Assembly: GCF_040581485.1 (NCBI RefSeq)
Contig: NC_090128.1
Coordinates: 28,054,931-28,118,930, forward strand
DNA length: 64,000 nucleotides
DNA from: Linepithema humile
Taxonomy: Eukaryota > Arthropoda > Insecta > Hymenoptera > Formicidae
Direction: 5' to 3'
Part shown: in pieces, positions 46,725 through 59,970 of the stretch
Layout of the letters: the number at the start of each line of letters is the position of its first letter
How positions within the stretch are numbered: position 1 is the first letter of the stretch
Notes under the pieces: generated by a model
The model's database searches: none
Told to the model about the DNA's origin: nothing
What the model saw: only the letters and a program-made list of their open reading frames with translations
Translations under genes and position numbers: made by a program

Positions 46725-49700
46725 GTGACAATGAATCGAAAAAGCTTATTGAAAAATATAAGCTCCTATTCTAATCGACATCGTCGCAGACTTCGGCAAG
46801 AAGAGATACAACTGTTATCGAAGGCATTATTGGATGACACTGATTCTTCCCCACAGACCAGTTCAAATGTAGAAGACGAGTTATTGCAAACCAACAAAAG
46901 CAGATATGATGAGATAAATCTTCAAGATAATCATTATGATAATAATGATAGTGATAATAATAATGAGGAACAGGTACAAAAGGATTGCGAAACAGAAGTG
47001 TTATGGAACGAATATGAATATGAATATCTTCACGTTCGCAAATTCAGCGATTCTGAATCTTCAGAACAAGAAGACGACATCAATGATGAAGTAGCTAATT
47101 TGCCACAATTTCAAGAGTACGAAGAACAAGAGGGTAATGAGCCGATGAAAAAATTCCTTATTGATTGGGCAATTAGATATCATATCAAGCATGATGCGTT
47201 ATCACAATTATTAAGACGGTTACGACAGCATGAATGTACTGAATTTTCCTGTTTACCTGTAGATTCATTTAGTATTTTATTACTTCCAATTTTCTGATTT
47301 GTATTTTTTTATTTTTGTTACACATCAAAAATATAATTTTTATGTTCTGAAAGATAAACTACAAATTAACATTTATAAATGTTATTAATGTGTTTCATAT
47401 ATGTATATGCAATATATATATATATATATATATATAATTTAATATGTCATAAATCTCATCTTGTTTAAAAACTTTATAATTATAAATATATATTTTTTGG
47501 TTTATGCAATAATTCGTCTTACAATGTTGTACAATACCTAATCTCTATTTATTCCAATTGTCCCTTCCTTTTACTTATTAATTTTTTTTATTTTCTCCAT
47601 CTGTTTACTTAGGTTTTTTTCTCTTTTCTTATCCTATTGGTCCACTCCATTACTTGCTTAAGTAGTTTATCATTCTCTATTCTCCATATCAGGCCATATT
47701 AGTTGTTCTTGCTTTATATCGTGTATTATTGTGCCTTCTATATATAGATAGTCTCTAGATATAGACCGTTCTTATTTGATGACTATCTTATCGTCTTTAG
47801 ATGCTAATTCGACTTTATAATTGGTTTATATATTAAGACAGTTTTAAATATGTATATATATATATATATAAAGTAATATAGAATCACATACATATACGTA
47901 TATAAAGTAATATAAAATTACATATACATGTATATAAAGTAACATAGAGTTACATACACAGGTATGTAAAGTAACATATCACATACACACATATATAAAG
48001 TAATATAGAATTACATATACACGTATATAAAATAACATAGAATCACATACAAACACGTATATAAAGTAATATAGAATCACATATACACACTTATATAAAG
48101 TAATATAGAATTACATATACACGTATATAAAGTAACATAATATTACATACATACATATATAAAACAACATAGAGTCACATACTACACGTATAAAAATGTT
48201 TTACATTATTTGTATATATTATTGTATAACATATTAATTATCATAAGGATAAATTATAGGGACAGTTAGAGTTGAATTAAAGCCACCTATGTAAAAATTC
48301 GTAAGTGCGTTACGAAATAAGGGATTCAAAATCACCATTGGAAAGGAAAGCCAGAATTTTCTATCATTTCCTATCTATCATTTTAAGCAGGGCCGGCTCA
48401 CGTCTCGCCGCACCGCGCCAAGCCAGGCTAGACCTCGAGCGGCTGGAGCGTTTCTCTCGACGTGCTCTCATTAGTCTCGATCATCGCCGTCGTCCTTCCA
48501 TGTTTTACGTCTTCTTTTGCTTGCCCGGCTTTCCTTGTAACAGCCAAGGACACCTAAAAGCGAAGAATAAAAATAACGGATTATTTGCGAACAGTTCCGC
48601 GTCATTAATTATCAAAAAAAGTTGTCTGTCGTACATATTAAACCTTATTAAAAAAGCTATTGTATACAGGGTGTCCGGTAATTGCTGAATCACCTCTCGG
48701 GTGTAGGTAGAGCGGGTTAAACCGAATAGAAAAGTCCTCTACTGTTTTGCGATTTTCGCAATAATTAATGAGAAATTAATTAAAGAAGATCGGCCAATTT
48801 CCGCGTAAAAATATTATTCGTAAGTTTCTATGATACATTACAAATTCAGCGATTCTGAATCTTCAGAACAAGAAGACGACATCAATGATGAAGTAGCTAA
48901 TTTGCCACAATTTCAAGAGTACGAAGAACAAGAGGGTAATGAGCCGATGAAAAAATTCCTTATTGATTGAGCAATTAGATATCATATCAAGCATGATGCG
49001 TTATCACAATTATTAAGACGGTTACGACAGCATGAATGTACTGAATTTTCCTGTTTACCTGTAGAGTCACGCGGACACTTCTGCAAACACCTAAAAAAAC
49101 TACATTACGAGATGTTCCATCAGGAATATATTTCCATCTTGGTTTAACAAGTGGCATATTAAAAATACTATCCCGGGTAACCGGGGACCTTACAGATTGC
49201 ATTAATTTGCAACTTAGTGTTGATGGACTACCACTTTGGAAATCAATGCCGGATCAGCTGTGGCCAATTTTAGCATCTGTAATACCGTACAGAAATGTTT
49301 TCACTGTTGGAATTTATTGTGGAAAAGAAAAACCTGCCTCGGCAAATAATTTTTTTGAAGATTTAGTAGAAGAAGCTAAAATATTATGTTCAGACGGAAT
49401 TATATTCACAATGGTCGACATTTCCCTTGCTATATATTTCAACTGATATGTGATACACCAGCAAAGTCCTTTGCATTAAGCGTAATATCACATACGGGCT
49501 ACAGAAGTTGCACAAAATGCACAGTTGAAGGAGATTACATTAAAAACCGAATTTGTTTTCCACGCTTTGGCGCACCGCAAAGAACAGATAAAGATTTTAA
49601 AAATAAAACTGATGAATCATATCATAAAGACGGCATTACATGCAATCTATTGGAAATACCAAATTTTGGCCCCGTTACGAATGTACCCGAAGATTACATG

Positions 49701-50711
49701 CATCTAGTTTGTTTGGGAGTTACTCGTAAATCGTTAAACTTATGGTTATATGGTGACTTAAAATATCGTCTTCGACTTCTTATACAGCAGCAAATATCAG
49801 CACGCTTAGAAAACGAGTTGTTACCATGCCTTCCAATTGAATTTGGACGAAAACCAAAGTCGCTAAGATATGCTAGAATGTGGAAAGCTACGGAATATCG
49901 CCAATTCTTGTTGTACACGGGCCCTATAGCTTTAAAATCAAAGTTGCGATCTGATCTGTATAATCATTTTGTATCTTTGCACGTGGCTGTAAGAATAATG
50001 TGCTGTGAAAAATTACACTCTCTTTTACCATATACACAACAGCTGCTAGAACATTATGTTTCTTCTTTCGCAAAATTGTATGGAAATCACAATGTCTCGC
50101 ACAATGTCCACGGGCTCGTACACCTTGTCGAGGATGTCGAAAAGTTTGGTCCTTTAGATGGTTTTAGCGCATATAAATTTGAAAATTATATGCAGACATT
50201 GAAAAGATTTGTAAGAAAACCCAATCAGCCCTTACAGCAAATTGTACGACGAATAGCTGAAATGGAAAACAACACAGTTATCATTAAGGCTTCGGTGGAA
50301 ACTGAATTCAAAGTTGATCTCAAATCAAAGCATAACACTGGACCTCTTATTGCACATTGTAGTGACCCCCAATACAAATGTATAAGACGTGGAAATGTGA
50401 CGCTAAAGGCAGGCAACAATGCAAATTGCTGCTGTGGTTTAAGTTGTGGGAAAATTGTTCTTATAGAAAACATAGCATATTGTTTGCAACTAAAGAGTTT
50501 CGTAATTATAGGACGAGAATTTCTTCATCGAGATGACGTTTATAAACAACCTTGCAACTCTTCATTAATTGGAATATATGCAGTACATACTCTATCAGAA
50601 TTACAAATATGGTCTTTACAAAAAGTTGTCATGAAATATGTCAAAATTACACTTGCAAAAAACAATTTTGCTGTATTTCCTTTATTGCATACTGATATAA
50701 ATGCCATTTGA
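46725..50711 (+). pseudogene. tnp2-like transposase, copy C, interrupted
   Basis: The first exon (46725-47297) and the 441-codon stretch (49386-50711) translate as in copy A. It has the same 225-bp duplication (47039-47263 and 48841-49065), the same TGA within the second block, the same frame break entering RTLL, and the same break at about 49396-49416. Identical lesions mean both derive from one already defective copy. Motifs as in copy A, including DYMHLVCLGV. Confidence 0.8.
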
Positions 50712-50730
50712 ATGTAGATCTCCAAAAATA

Positions 50731-50941
50731 ATGTCACCGTCGGAACATGATTATTATGCCGTCATCGAGTTTTCCGATGGATTGCAACTAATACCAAGCA
50801 ATTGGTTAAATGAGGACATGTCAATGGCTCGATGGCCCACTTTGACAAATGTACAGCGCTACGAAAAGGCTATTCGGAACATGGAACCACCTAAGGAATT
50901 ATGGACGAACATTCCAGTTATAAAAATAATAGCCAAGGATT
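50731..50941 (+). pseudogene. Exon 1 of the DUF4806-type gene, copy C, orphaned
   Basis: Matches 28465-28675 of copy A (MSPSEHDYYAVIEF...) with the GTAAGT donor preserved. The other five exons are absent because copy C breaks at 51041. Confidence 0.75.
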
Positions 50942-51041
50942 GTAAGTATAAATTCTTAATAATTTATGCAATATATTGCACATTCTTCTTCTTTGACGCA
51001 GATTTTTTATTGCTAAAATAATATTCACATATTTTCTATGG

Positions 51042-51477
51042 CAGCGCTCGGAATTAGTTGCACATTTCGGGCCGATTTCCGAGACAACGCCTCCTGTTTC
51101 CCCACTACCGCTCGGCCGCTGGCGGCCGAGCCGCCGATAGCTCTGGCTCAGGAGCGTTTTATATTAGAAATAGGCTGGATTGTTTAGGCATCTTTCGGGA
51201 AATTGTAACATTTTCTTCACTACATAAATAATGTTTATTTTTATTAATACATAATATATATATATTTAATTATTAATGAAAATAAACATTATTTATGTAG
51301 CAAAGAAAATATTACTATTTTCTGAAAGGTGCCTCAACAACCCAGCCTATTTCTTATATAAAACGCTCCTGCGCCAGAGCTATCGGCGGCTCGACCGCTA
51401 GCGGTCGAGCGGTAGTGGGGGAACAGGAGACGTCTCGGGAATCGGCCCGAAATGTGCAACTAATTCCGAGCGCTGCT
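51042..51477. mobile_element. hAT-like palindromic MITE, CAGCGCTCGGAATTAG ends
   Basis: Arms of about 170 bp are inverted (GC-rich with CGGCCGCTGGCGGCCGAGCC, then AAACATTATTTATGTAG near the centre), in all 436 bp. Flanking octamers TTCTATGG and CTTTAAAG differ, so there is no target duplication: one flank was lost after insertion, consistent with the truncation of copy C. Confidence 0.75.
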
Positions 51478-52440
51478 TTAAAGTATTACAAACATTTAAA
51501 AAATTGTGTCATTTTATTACTTTTATATAATGCATATTTAAAAATTTTTTATCTATTCACCTAATGTTATAATTATTTGCATGTTAATTTAGTTTTCGGC
51601 ACATGAGTTTTGTACATAGAAATGACACATATTTAGATAACGCGCGCGCGTGTAATAATTTAAATTCATAATTCAAGAATAATATTAAGTATAAACTTGG
51701 AAAAATGACATGTCATAATATGATAAAAATTTGCATTTTTATAAAATACATACAACAAAATAATTATATAGCAAAATTTTGTTTTATTTAATTATATTAT
51801 GCTAATATGCAGTACACTCTTAAAGAAATTGTTTTGGAAAAATGTTACACTACAAAAAATATTAAATTTATTTCTGTACGTAATTTAATTTGTAATTTAA
51901 AATAAATTTGTTTCTATTTCCTCTTGTATTTCTTTAATCTTATGCAATTAAAAATGTTTACAATTATTGTAAGTTTCGAAATATATAACATTTTTGCAAT
52001 ATAAAAATTATCTGTGTTATTTTTCCTTCAATGTTTACACAGATACATTTTGCTTTGAAGTACTGCAAAAGTTAATTTTTCAGAAGCTCACTTCTGCGCA
52101 ACATATTTAATTATTATCTTTTATAGAAAATGCAGGATAGTATTTTCGAATCTATTAAATGCTTCTTAATTTCATAAACCACATTGTAAACATAAAAATT
52201 ATTTGATTAAATTTCTTGACTACAATGACAGTATAAAAGCATTTCGTTTACACAGATTTGCAAAAGAAAAGATCTTCTGTTTTCTAGTAAAGATCCGCAT
52301 AAGATTACACTGTAGAAAAATTTAACAAATTTAAATAAAGAAAATGTAATAATATTAATATGTTATTAATAACAAAAGTCGAGAAAATCAATTTTGGAAA
52401 ATTACATACTTTATTTTTTGTTATTTTTGTAAATTTGCTG
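51478..52440. other. AT-rich spacer
   Basis: About 1 kb with only short ORFs and a CGCG run near 51640. No gene, RNA or repeat structure recognised. Confidence 0.5.
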
Positions 52441-52900
52441 AAATGTTTTACAATCATGCATGCACGCACGCACGCACGCACTCAAGTGAGAGGCAAGGGG
52501 ACTCACTTTAATCAAGTACCCCAAAGAAATGTAAATTCCGACCGTGCAACCTCCACGCGGTACATCTTGGGTAATGCTAACGCCGGCGGTTAATTTCAAA
52601 GTCAATTTTTAAATGCTCATAATTCTGCGAAAAAAAATCGTAGAGACCTCTGTAACCTCTCGTTGTTTTCGTCTCGAAAACCCCTTTTAAATGAGCCCCC
52701 ACTCGACCCATAGTGCCATTTAAGATTTTCTGCCTCCCTCCTGCCCCCCGCCCCAAAGAAGTGATGGATCATCTGCAGCTACGCCAGAAGATAGTACTTT
52801 TGTAAAATCGAAGCCCCAGGTTTTGCCGTTTTTCGATATTTTTATTTTCACAAAAGTTATTTAAGCGTTTCCATATCTCTGGAACATCCTGTATATGCTT
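52441..52900 (-). repeat. GC-richer interspersed repeat with CAGGATGTTCC end
   Basis: A short CGCA run (about 52460-52480) is followed by a block of distinctly higher GC. It ends on the right at CTGGAACATCCTGTATA, a TA-flanked tip similar to other TA-target elements. No matching left end is visible, so this is a partial copy or an unrecognised element. Confidence 0.4.
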
Positions 52901-54148
52901 AATTCGTTTATATTGTTTCTTTGAATCTGTTTGTTTTTTTTCTTTTTAAATTAAAAGTTTAAGATAGAGTTTTAGTGGGACAAAAAATTATTTCGATTAT
53001 ACGTCGTATTTTAGCTCAATGAATATGCTATAATATCCATTATAGAGTTTAGCAAGTATGCTTTAATATTCATAAGGTTGAACAAATTTAAAAAATATAT
53101 AATAAAAATATAAGTTAAAATATTAAATAATTCTAAAATTGATTTCTATAATGTCCACATCAACAATTTTGGATTATGGTATTGGAAATAAAATCCAGAG
53201 ATGATTAGAAGGGAGAAGAAAAGGGATACAGAGAAGGGAAGAAGGGAAGATATAATACCTTAATTATAGGAATTATAGGAAATCTTGTTTATGCATTTTT
53301 TGACGAAGATATACGTTGGTATTTTAATGTTCTCTACTAATTGTAAGTAAAAAATTAATGGAAATAATTATGTGGAATATTACTGCGTGATAAATTTCTT
53401 CATAATATATATGTAATTAATTTTCGGTATATTATTTATATCGAAAAATGGTTAATAAAATTAGCGTATAAATACAACATTAACCAAATTTAATATTGTA
53501 TATAATACAATATTAAGTTTTTAGATTTTCCATCTAATAGAAAATAAAGTATAAACAGTAAAAAGCGACAAGTAGAACCTAATCAAGTAGAACCAAATAA
53601 AAAAATAAAAGAAAAGACCAATTGTAATTGTACACATCAAACTGTAAGTACACTGTTTTATTATAATTAATATTATCAATATTACAAAGTATTTCCAACT
53701 TAATTACCATATAATCAATAAAGAATAATATTAGCTACAATCATTACTTACATACATGCATAAATATAAACAAAAATTTGATTTTTTTTACAATAACTTG
53801 ATAGAAAGCAAGCTATGATAGAAAATTTGTAATTTTTCATATTATATCTTAGTAAATAATTTTTAATTATATATAAATTTTATTCATAATATACAGATAA
53901 AATTTACCACAAAATGCAAATATATATGCACACACACACATGTAATGTATTAAGTTCCAAATAACCCAACATTGTTCAAGTTAAGAGCAGATAGTTTTAT
54001 AATATATCTTGCATATGTATTCGCATATTAGTAAACTTTATCACAGAAAAGTTAATAGCTAAACTTGCTAAAATATTTCTGAAATAAAATTGTGAAATTG
54101 TTAAAACAACATAATATTCTAGAAATATTCAAATAACTGCACATTTAT
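52901..54148. other. Pex19 downstream region
   Basis: AT-rich, with purine-rich tract 53200-53250 (GGGAGAAGAAAAGGG) and a short CA run near 53930. It includes the Pex19 3' UTR. No other gene seen. Confidence 0.5.
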
Positions 54149-57100
54149 TCACATAATGCAGCAATCCTGTTGTGAATCAATTCCTGATGGTAAGGGAAGA
54201 ATAGGATTTCCTTCAGAATCGAATTGAAAAAGCGAACACTGCTCGCTAATAAGATCTTCCGGTGCTTGACCATAATTTTGCATTTCTGTCATAAGCTTCA
54301 GTATATATTCAAATCGATGTTTTTTTATATCTTCAGCATCATCTTCCTTCTCTTTTTCCAATTCAATACATACCTTAAAATATTCTAGATTATTATTTAT
54401 TTTATCACTAATTTAGTGTTTGATATTGTATTTTTTTAAATCTTTCTAATATAAAGACTTATAGAGATCTTAATTACTGTAAACTTACAGCTGCTATTTC
54501 AATTAAAATTTATAAATGCAATAAGTTATTTTCCTAAATTATCTTCAAACTTACAATGCATAGAACAAAATAATTTAACATTTAACCTCTAAGAAAAAAG
54601 AGAAACATTTTATATTCAAAAATTATTTCTACAAAAAAAATTAACAAAAAAATTGTATACTTAAAGTGTTTTAGAGCCCTGAATTTCATTTCATAGTTGT
54701 AATTATAGAATTCAGTAAAGCCAATGTGACAACTAGAAATTCAAATAACAGAATTTATATAAAATTTTTTTCATAGAGTTTCTGGGATATTTAATTTAAT
54801 CTCTCAAATCTCTAATTAACATACCTTTTGCATTAATTCCAATTGTTTTGTGTATCTTTGAAGATCAGAAGAATTCAGCGTTGCCTTGTTTTCTTCTAAC
54901 CATGCTGGATATTTGTCTGATAATTCTTTCAATGATGGATAAAGAATTTCTTTCGACAAAAGATGTTCCATCATTCCTTGCATAAATGGCAGCACTATTT
55001 CACTGGTTTCACCATCAAGAGACGTTTGCCCAAGCATAGCTGCTAAATCCGTGTCATTCTAAAATGTAGAAATCAGAAATTAGATCAGAGATAACAAATT
55101 AGATCTGTTTTACATTTTTATTCTACTTAAAAGATAACTTCATAATAATAATAATAAAGTATATAATATAAATATAATAGTAATAGTATATGCTACCATT
55201 GTTTCATGATTCAATGAAGATTTAATCTTAAACTGTTAAGATGTGGTAGTTAAAGCTTTAAAAATACTTTGACAAAATAAAGACTCGTTTATTAAACTGA
55301 GAAATCGAAGACGATTTATTAAAGAAAACTATCCGGAAAGAGATAATCAGTCTATACAGAATGGCGGTCGAATTACAACACAACTGAAAAACTTATGCGC
55401 ATATCCACACGGTAACGCTATTCTTTGTTTCATGAACGATAATAATGACAACTACCGTAATTCGTTAACAATTTCTGTTGCCATAATGCATAACATAATT
55501 TCATTTAAAATAAAACATATATTTCAATACAACACACATAGCAATTGAATTTTAATATAACACACAATTTATATGAAATAAAGCACAACAAATAATAATC
55601 AACATAAACTATAAAAGGTTACATCTATACATAACAATATAATATATATCTAATATGTCATGCATGTAAATAATGCATAACTGATGGAATAGTAGTTCAT
55701 ATTTCCCTTACAATTTTATTTAAAATATAAAAATAATGTATATTTTAATATATTTTTAAACTATATACAATAATAAAATATTAATTATCTACACTCACCC
55801 GAAAAAAAAGCGGTACACTGAAAATGTGGGAAAAATTCATCAAATTTCAACTGACGATAACTTCGTAAATAATAAAGATAGAAAGTTCTATAAAATATGG
55901 AAATGAAGCTAAAAATCTCTACTTTAAGAATCAATTTATTTCAATGTTGCAAAATAAATTTATTGAAAATGGCGGATGACAAAGCGCGAGCATGCAAAAT
56001 TGAAAAATAATGGTTCGAGTTTGCGACGGTGCACGGTATAAACAAAAAATTGTAGCTTATTGGGATCAAAAGCGTACGAAAGTACAGAGTCTCCTCTTTA
56101 AAATGCTTTTTTATGCATCTTGATACGATGATTTTTCGCCGAGAGATTCGCATTTGAAGTAAGAATCTGCCTTTTTCTTCAAATGCGAATCTCTCGGCGA
56201 AAAATCATCGTATCGAGATGCATAAAAAAGCATTTTAAAGAGGAGACTCTGTACTTTCGTACGCCTTTGATCCCAATAAGCTACAATTTTTTGTTTATAC
56301 CGTGCACCGTCGCAAACTCGAACCATTATTTTTCAATTTTGCATGCTCGCGCTTTGTCATCCGCCATTTTCAATAAATTTATTTTGCAACATTGAAATAA
56401 ATTGATTCTTAAAGTAGAGATTTTTAGCTTCATTTCCATATTTTATAGAACTTTCTATCTTTATTATTTACGAAGTTATCGTCAGTTGAAATTTGATGAA
56501 TTTTTCCCACATTTTCAGTGTACCGCTTTTTTTTCGGGTGAGTGTATAAGCTTACATTTTAATTTTTTTATTAAGTTGATAATTTATATCATAACAATAA
56601 AAATTTGATGCAAATAATTATTTCATAAATATTATTGCAACTTTCCAAAAAATATCTTTATAATTAATATTCAAATTAGATAATTTAACTTTTAATTTAA
56701 TTGATAATTTTTAAAATAGTATAATTTACATTGTCCATACGAAAAAGATTTGTTACAGTAAACAGCATGCAATCAAAATGTAAAAAATTCATTAAAATAG
56801 TACAAAAATCTATAATACATTCCCAGTTTAATCATTTTTATTTTTTAAGACACATTAAATTAGGCAAAGTAAAAATAATATAAATAAACAATATTCTAGC
56901 AAAAATAGTTGTCATAATTGTAACCTTTTGATAAAAGAATCATTAATATATCACATATTGCCTTGTATCAATTAAACTATTACCTGTAAATTTTCTGAAT
57001 TTGCAGTCAAATCCTTTAAAACTTGTGAAATAGCTGATTGAAAATCTGCAGTAACGCTGTCTTTTTCATCTGCCGCATTATTGATTGATGCTTGTCCAAG

Positions 57101-57750
57101 TTTTTGCAAAGTAGCTTCTAAATCACCATCACCTAATAATAAATTCTCTTGCGATAATACATTTACACTTTTATTTTATGCAATAATATATTAATACTTT
57201 ACACATTTTAATAGCTCACCATTTTGTAATAAATTTTGCAAATTTTTTTCAAATTGGTCCGCCGTTTGTTTTAGAAAATCTTCTGTCCATTGTTCTCCAA
57301 ATACTTTAGATGTTTCAATATTATCTGTTTCCTTATGTAAATCCATAGTGCTTGTGGCATTGTCTTTTTCAGTATTTGATACAGATATTTTGTCGAAATC
57401 TTTTAATGCATCTAAGAAACAAGATTAAAATTTATGATTAACAATTTATGATGTCATGTATGTTCCAAGTCTAAAAAGTGACATAGCAATATATCATAGC
57501 TAAAGATTTTTTTTCAAAAATAAATATTAAAAGCATACGATAAACACAAAAATAAATACTAAAAGAATGACCTAAATTATAAAACATTCTATCTAGTTAT
57601 ATAACTATAAATTATATCTCTTACAAAAACAAATTTAATAAATTTTTAGGTTAGTTTAATTTTCTAAATGTAATAAAGATACTTACTGTCTAATAAATCA
57701 TTTAACTCTTGATCTTCCGTTTCGTCCTTTGTTTGTTTATTATCAGTCAT
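54149..57750 (-). CDS. Pex19: Peroxisomal biogenesis factor 19, five exons, complete
   Basis: Farnesylated cytosolic chaperone and import receptor that delivers peroxisomal membrane proteins to Pex3. Exons (minus): 57750-57687, 57411-57220, 57132-56984, 55058-54825 and 54373-54149. Phases join to 864 nt, about 287 aa, close to the usual 280-300. The N-terminus MTDNKQTKDETEDQELNDLLD is acidic, as expected for the Pex3-binding region. The central helices (FGEQWTEDFLKQTADQF; EIVLPFMQGMMEHLLSKEILYPSLKELSDKYPAWLEEN) fit the cargo-binding domain. The end is a CaaX box, CCIM. The start codon is the first ATG of the exon. Intron 3 holds a 753-bp MITE. No lesions. Confidence 0.95.
55792..56544. mobile_element. 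753-bp TA-target palindromic MITE, copy 2, in Pex19 intron 3
   Basis: Same length and ends as 38786-39538, TA at 55790-55791 and 56545-56546, arms meeting near 56168. It differs from copy 1 by scattered substitutions. Confidence 0.9.
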
Positions 57751-58033
57751 ACTTGTGTAGTGTAATTATTAATGTTAATCGTAATAATTTTATAACCACT
57801 TAAATTTTTTCGTACGGATTGCAACAAAGTGTGTATCTTACCAAAGATTATACAAAATAAAAAGAATAGAGCAGAACAAAAAATTCTGTACTTGATTTGT
57901 GCACATACAGATTTGTACTTAAAATTAAAAAATATGTAAAGTTGCAAGCTCTGTACTTCACATAATAGGGCGGATTTCATAGACGTTTCTTGAGTTTCAT
58001 GTCAGGCTTAAACTCGTTCTCAAGCCGCGATCG

Positions 58034-58196
58034 ATTATAGACTACGTTTACAAGTCAACCTTAATCAGGTTTAGTACATCTGTAGTTACGAAACTGGCCA
58101 ATCACAGTTATTCCTCTGAAAAATAGAATAACTGTGATTGGCCAGTTTCATAACTACGGATGTTATTAAACCCGATTAAGGGTGACGTGTAACGTA
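58034..58196. mobile_element. Palindromic MITE near the Pex19 5' side
   Basis: Arms with CTTAATCAGG...AACTGGCCAATCACAGTTATTC and complement, about 70 bp each, around TCTGAAAAATAG. Boundaries are approximate. It lies 280-450 bp upstream of the Pex19 start. Confidence 0.7.
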
Positions 58197-58198
58197 TA

Positions 58199-58342
58199 GC
58201 GTTTTCGATTATACAGGATTTGAACGACCCAAGATTGGTTAATGACGTCATTGCAACCTCTCCACCAATGAAAGACTTGCATTTATAGTAAAATAGTGAT
58301 TGATCAACCCTAGATCGTTCAAACCCCGTTTATTCGAAAACG
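58199..58342. mobile_element. 145-bp TA-target MITE, copy 1
   Basis: Ends GCGTTTTCGATTATACAGG and complement with TA on both sides. The arms include TTTGAACGACCCA. More diverged than copies 2 and 3. Confidence 0.85.
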
Positions 58343-58516
58343 CTAGTAGTCACCAGTGAAGTATGCAAACACAAACATAAAAAGGAAACAAACAATAAAA
58401 ATTTCCATGAACTAATATATAGCCTGCTACTACGCAAATTAATGACGTAACGTCATATCCTGCTAAAAAAATGTCCATTAGCGTCCTTTTACAAAAAGTA
58501 GCATCTCACAATGTTA

Positions 58517-58661
58517 GCGTTTTCGATTATACAGGATTTGAACGACCCAGGGTTGATCAATCACTATTTTACTATAAATGCAAGTCTTTCATTGGTGGAG
58601 AGGTTGCAATGACGTCATTAACCAACCCTGGGTCGTTCAAATCCTGTATAATCGAAAACGC
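58517..58661. mobile_element. 145-bp TA-target MITE, copy 2
   Basis: Opposite orientation to copies 1 and 3. The central CTTTCATTGGTGGAGAGG block is shared. Confidence 0.88.
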
Positions 58662-59251
58662 TATGTGATTGGCCTAGTTTATTTTGTCCAATTATCTGTT
58701 CAGAGAAATTTGCATAACTGTGTGATACATACATCAGAGAAAAATAAAGAAACATTAAAAATCAAAGAGTAATAATAACATCATCAATATTATTGTTATT
58801 TTCATTTGTTATATTTAAGAAAAATAATTAAGCTAAAAATACAACTAAAACGAACAACGTTCTGCCTATCGTGCACACCGCCAGATATGAGACGCAACGT
58901 CGAAACTTAATTTTTTTATTGATTTTTCAGAAAATAATTTTTTAAAATAAACGGGTATCATATACCTTTTTATATATACCTTTTACTAGACTAAAACACT
59001 TTACTTTTATTTTTTATTAACAAAATTTAATTTAATTTTTAATCTAAATAAAACGTAACGTTTTATCTTTTTTTTTAAATTACGACACGTTGGTATAATA
59101 TAAGATATATATTAAACTTGTCTTCAAAAAACTGTTTTAGATTTATATCATTATTAGTTGATAAAATATCATTTTTATGTACTCTAAAAATTTTTTCCAA
59201 TTCAAGAAAAAAGTGAAAGATTTTGTTATTAACATAGATCAATGTATTATT
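58662..59251. other. AT-rich spacer
   Basis: No recognisable gene or repeat. A GC patch lies at about 58855-58905. Confidence 0.5.
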
Positions 59252-59533
59252 GGGCGCGTTCAGCAGAACAAATCGCTTGGTAACAATCGAACGTGATTGG
59301 CTCTTACTTTTAGAACCAACAAATCAACGTTAATAGCGTTTTCGATTATACAGGATTTGAACGACCCAGGGTTGGTTAATGACGTCATTGCAATCTCTCC
59401 ACCAATGAAAGACTTGCATTTATAGTAAAATAGTGATTGATCAACCCTGGGTCGTTCAAATCCTGTATAATCGAAAACGCTATATAAGTGTTGACTAGAC
59501 GACAATTCAGCAGTTGTTCTGCTGAACGCAGCC
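59252..59533. mobile_element. MITE with GGGCGCGTTCAGCAGAACAA ends, hosting copy 3
   Basis: Inverted tips at 59252-59271 and 59514-59533, ATT on both flanks (possible 3-bp duplication). The 145-bp MITE at 59336-59480 sits inside it. Confidence 0.7.
59336..59480. mobile_element. 145-bp TA-target MITE, copy 3 (nested)
   Basis: Nearly the reverse complement of copy 2, TA at 59334-59335 and 59481-59482. It lies within the GGGCGCG element. Confidence 0.88.
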
Positions 59534-59970
59534 ATTAATAACAAGTTTTATTTTTTTTCTAACCGTAATGGACGGCTAACCGAAAATTGTCGCTATATGG
59601 CGGAACCAATCAGCAATAGAAATATGCATTGGTGACACTCTCCTTTTACCTACTCAAAGTATCCCTATCGGTATCTCGCTCGCTCCAACACCTATGTGTC
59701 GCGCTTTCCTTTCTTTCTTTTAAAAAACGTAGCTGAACCGCGTGCACCGACCGTCGACATTCATTCTATTAATTATTATATCATATATCATATAAGCATC
59801 ATTAATTTATATCAAAGAGGCTTAATTTAATAAACAATAGAAATTTTTATTAAAATGTTTAATTACAATATAATATACAAAATATTTAATTATAATATAA
59901 AAAGACGAATAAAAAAATAACAATAATATTGTGAATAGAAATATTAACATGTAATTATGTAATAATAGTG
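59534..59970. other. Spacer with a mixed-composition patch
   Basis: 59580-59760 is GC-richer and pyrimidine-rich (CTCGCTCGCTCC, TTTCCTTTCTTTC). It could be promoter sequence, but no gene start is associated. The remainder is AT-rich. Confidence 0.35.

Larger units (their letters stand above)
44842..51041 (+). mobile_element. CMC transposon copy C, 3' third missing
   Basis: Begins ACCCAGATAGCATATTG and is near-identical to copy A: leader, both embedded MITEs (about 45161-45295, 45625-45767), transposase, minisatellite (about 47850-48195), half MITE (48667-48806) and exon 1 of the DUF4806 gene. It is uninterrupted at the Helitron site. Similarity to copy A ends at CTATGGCA, where a different MITE begins. 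Confidence 0.9.
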
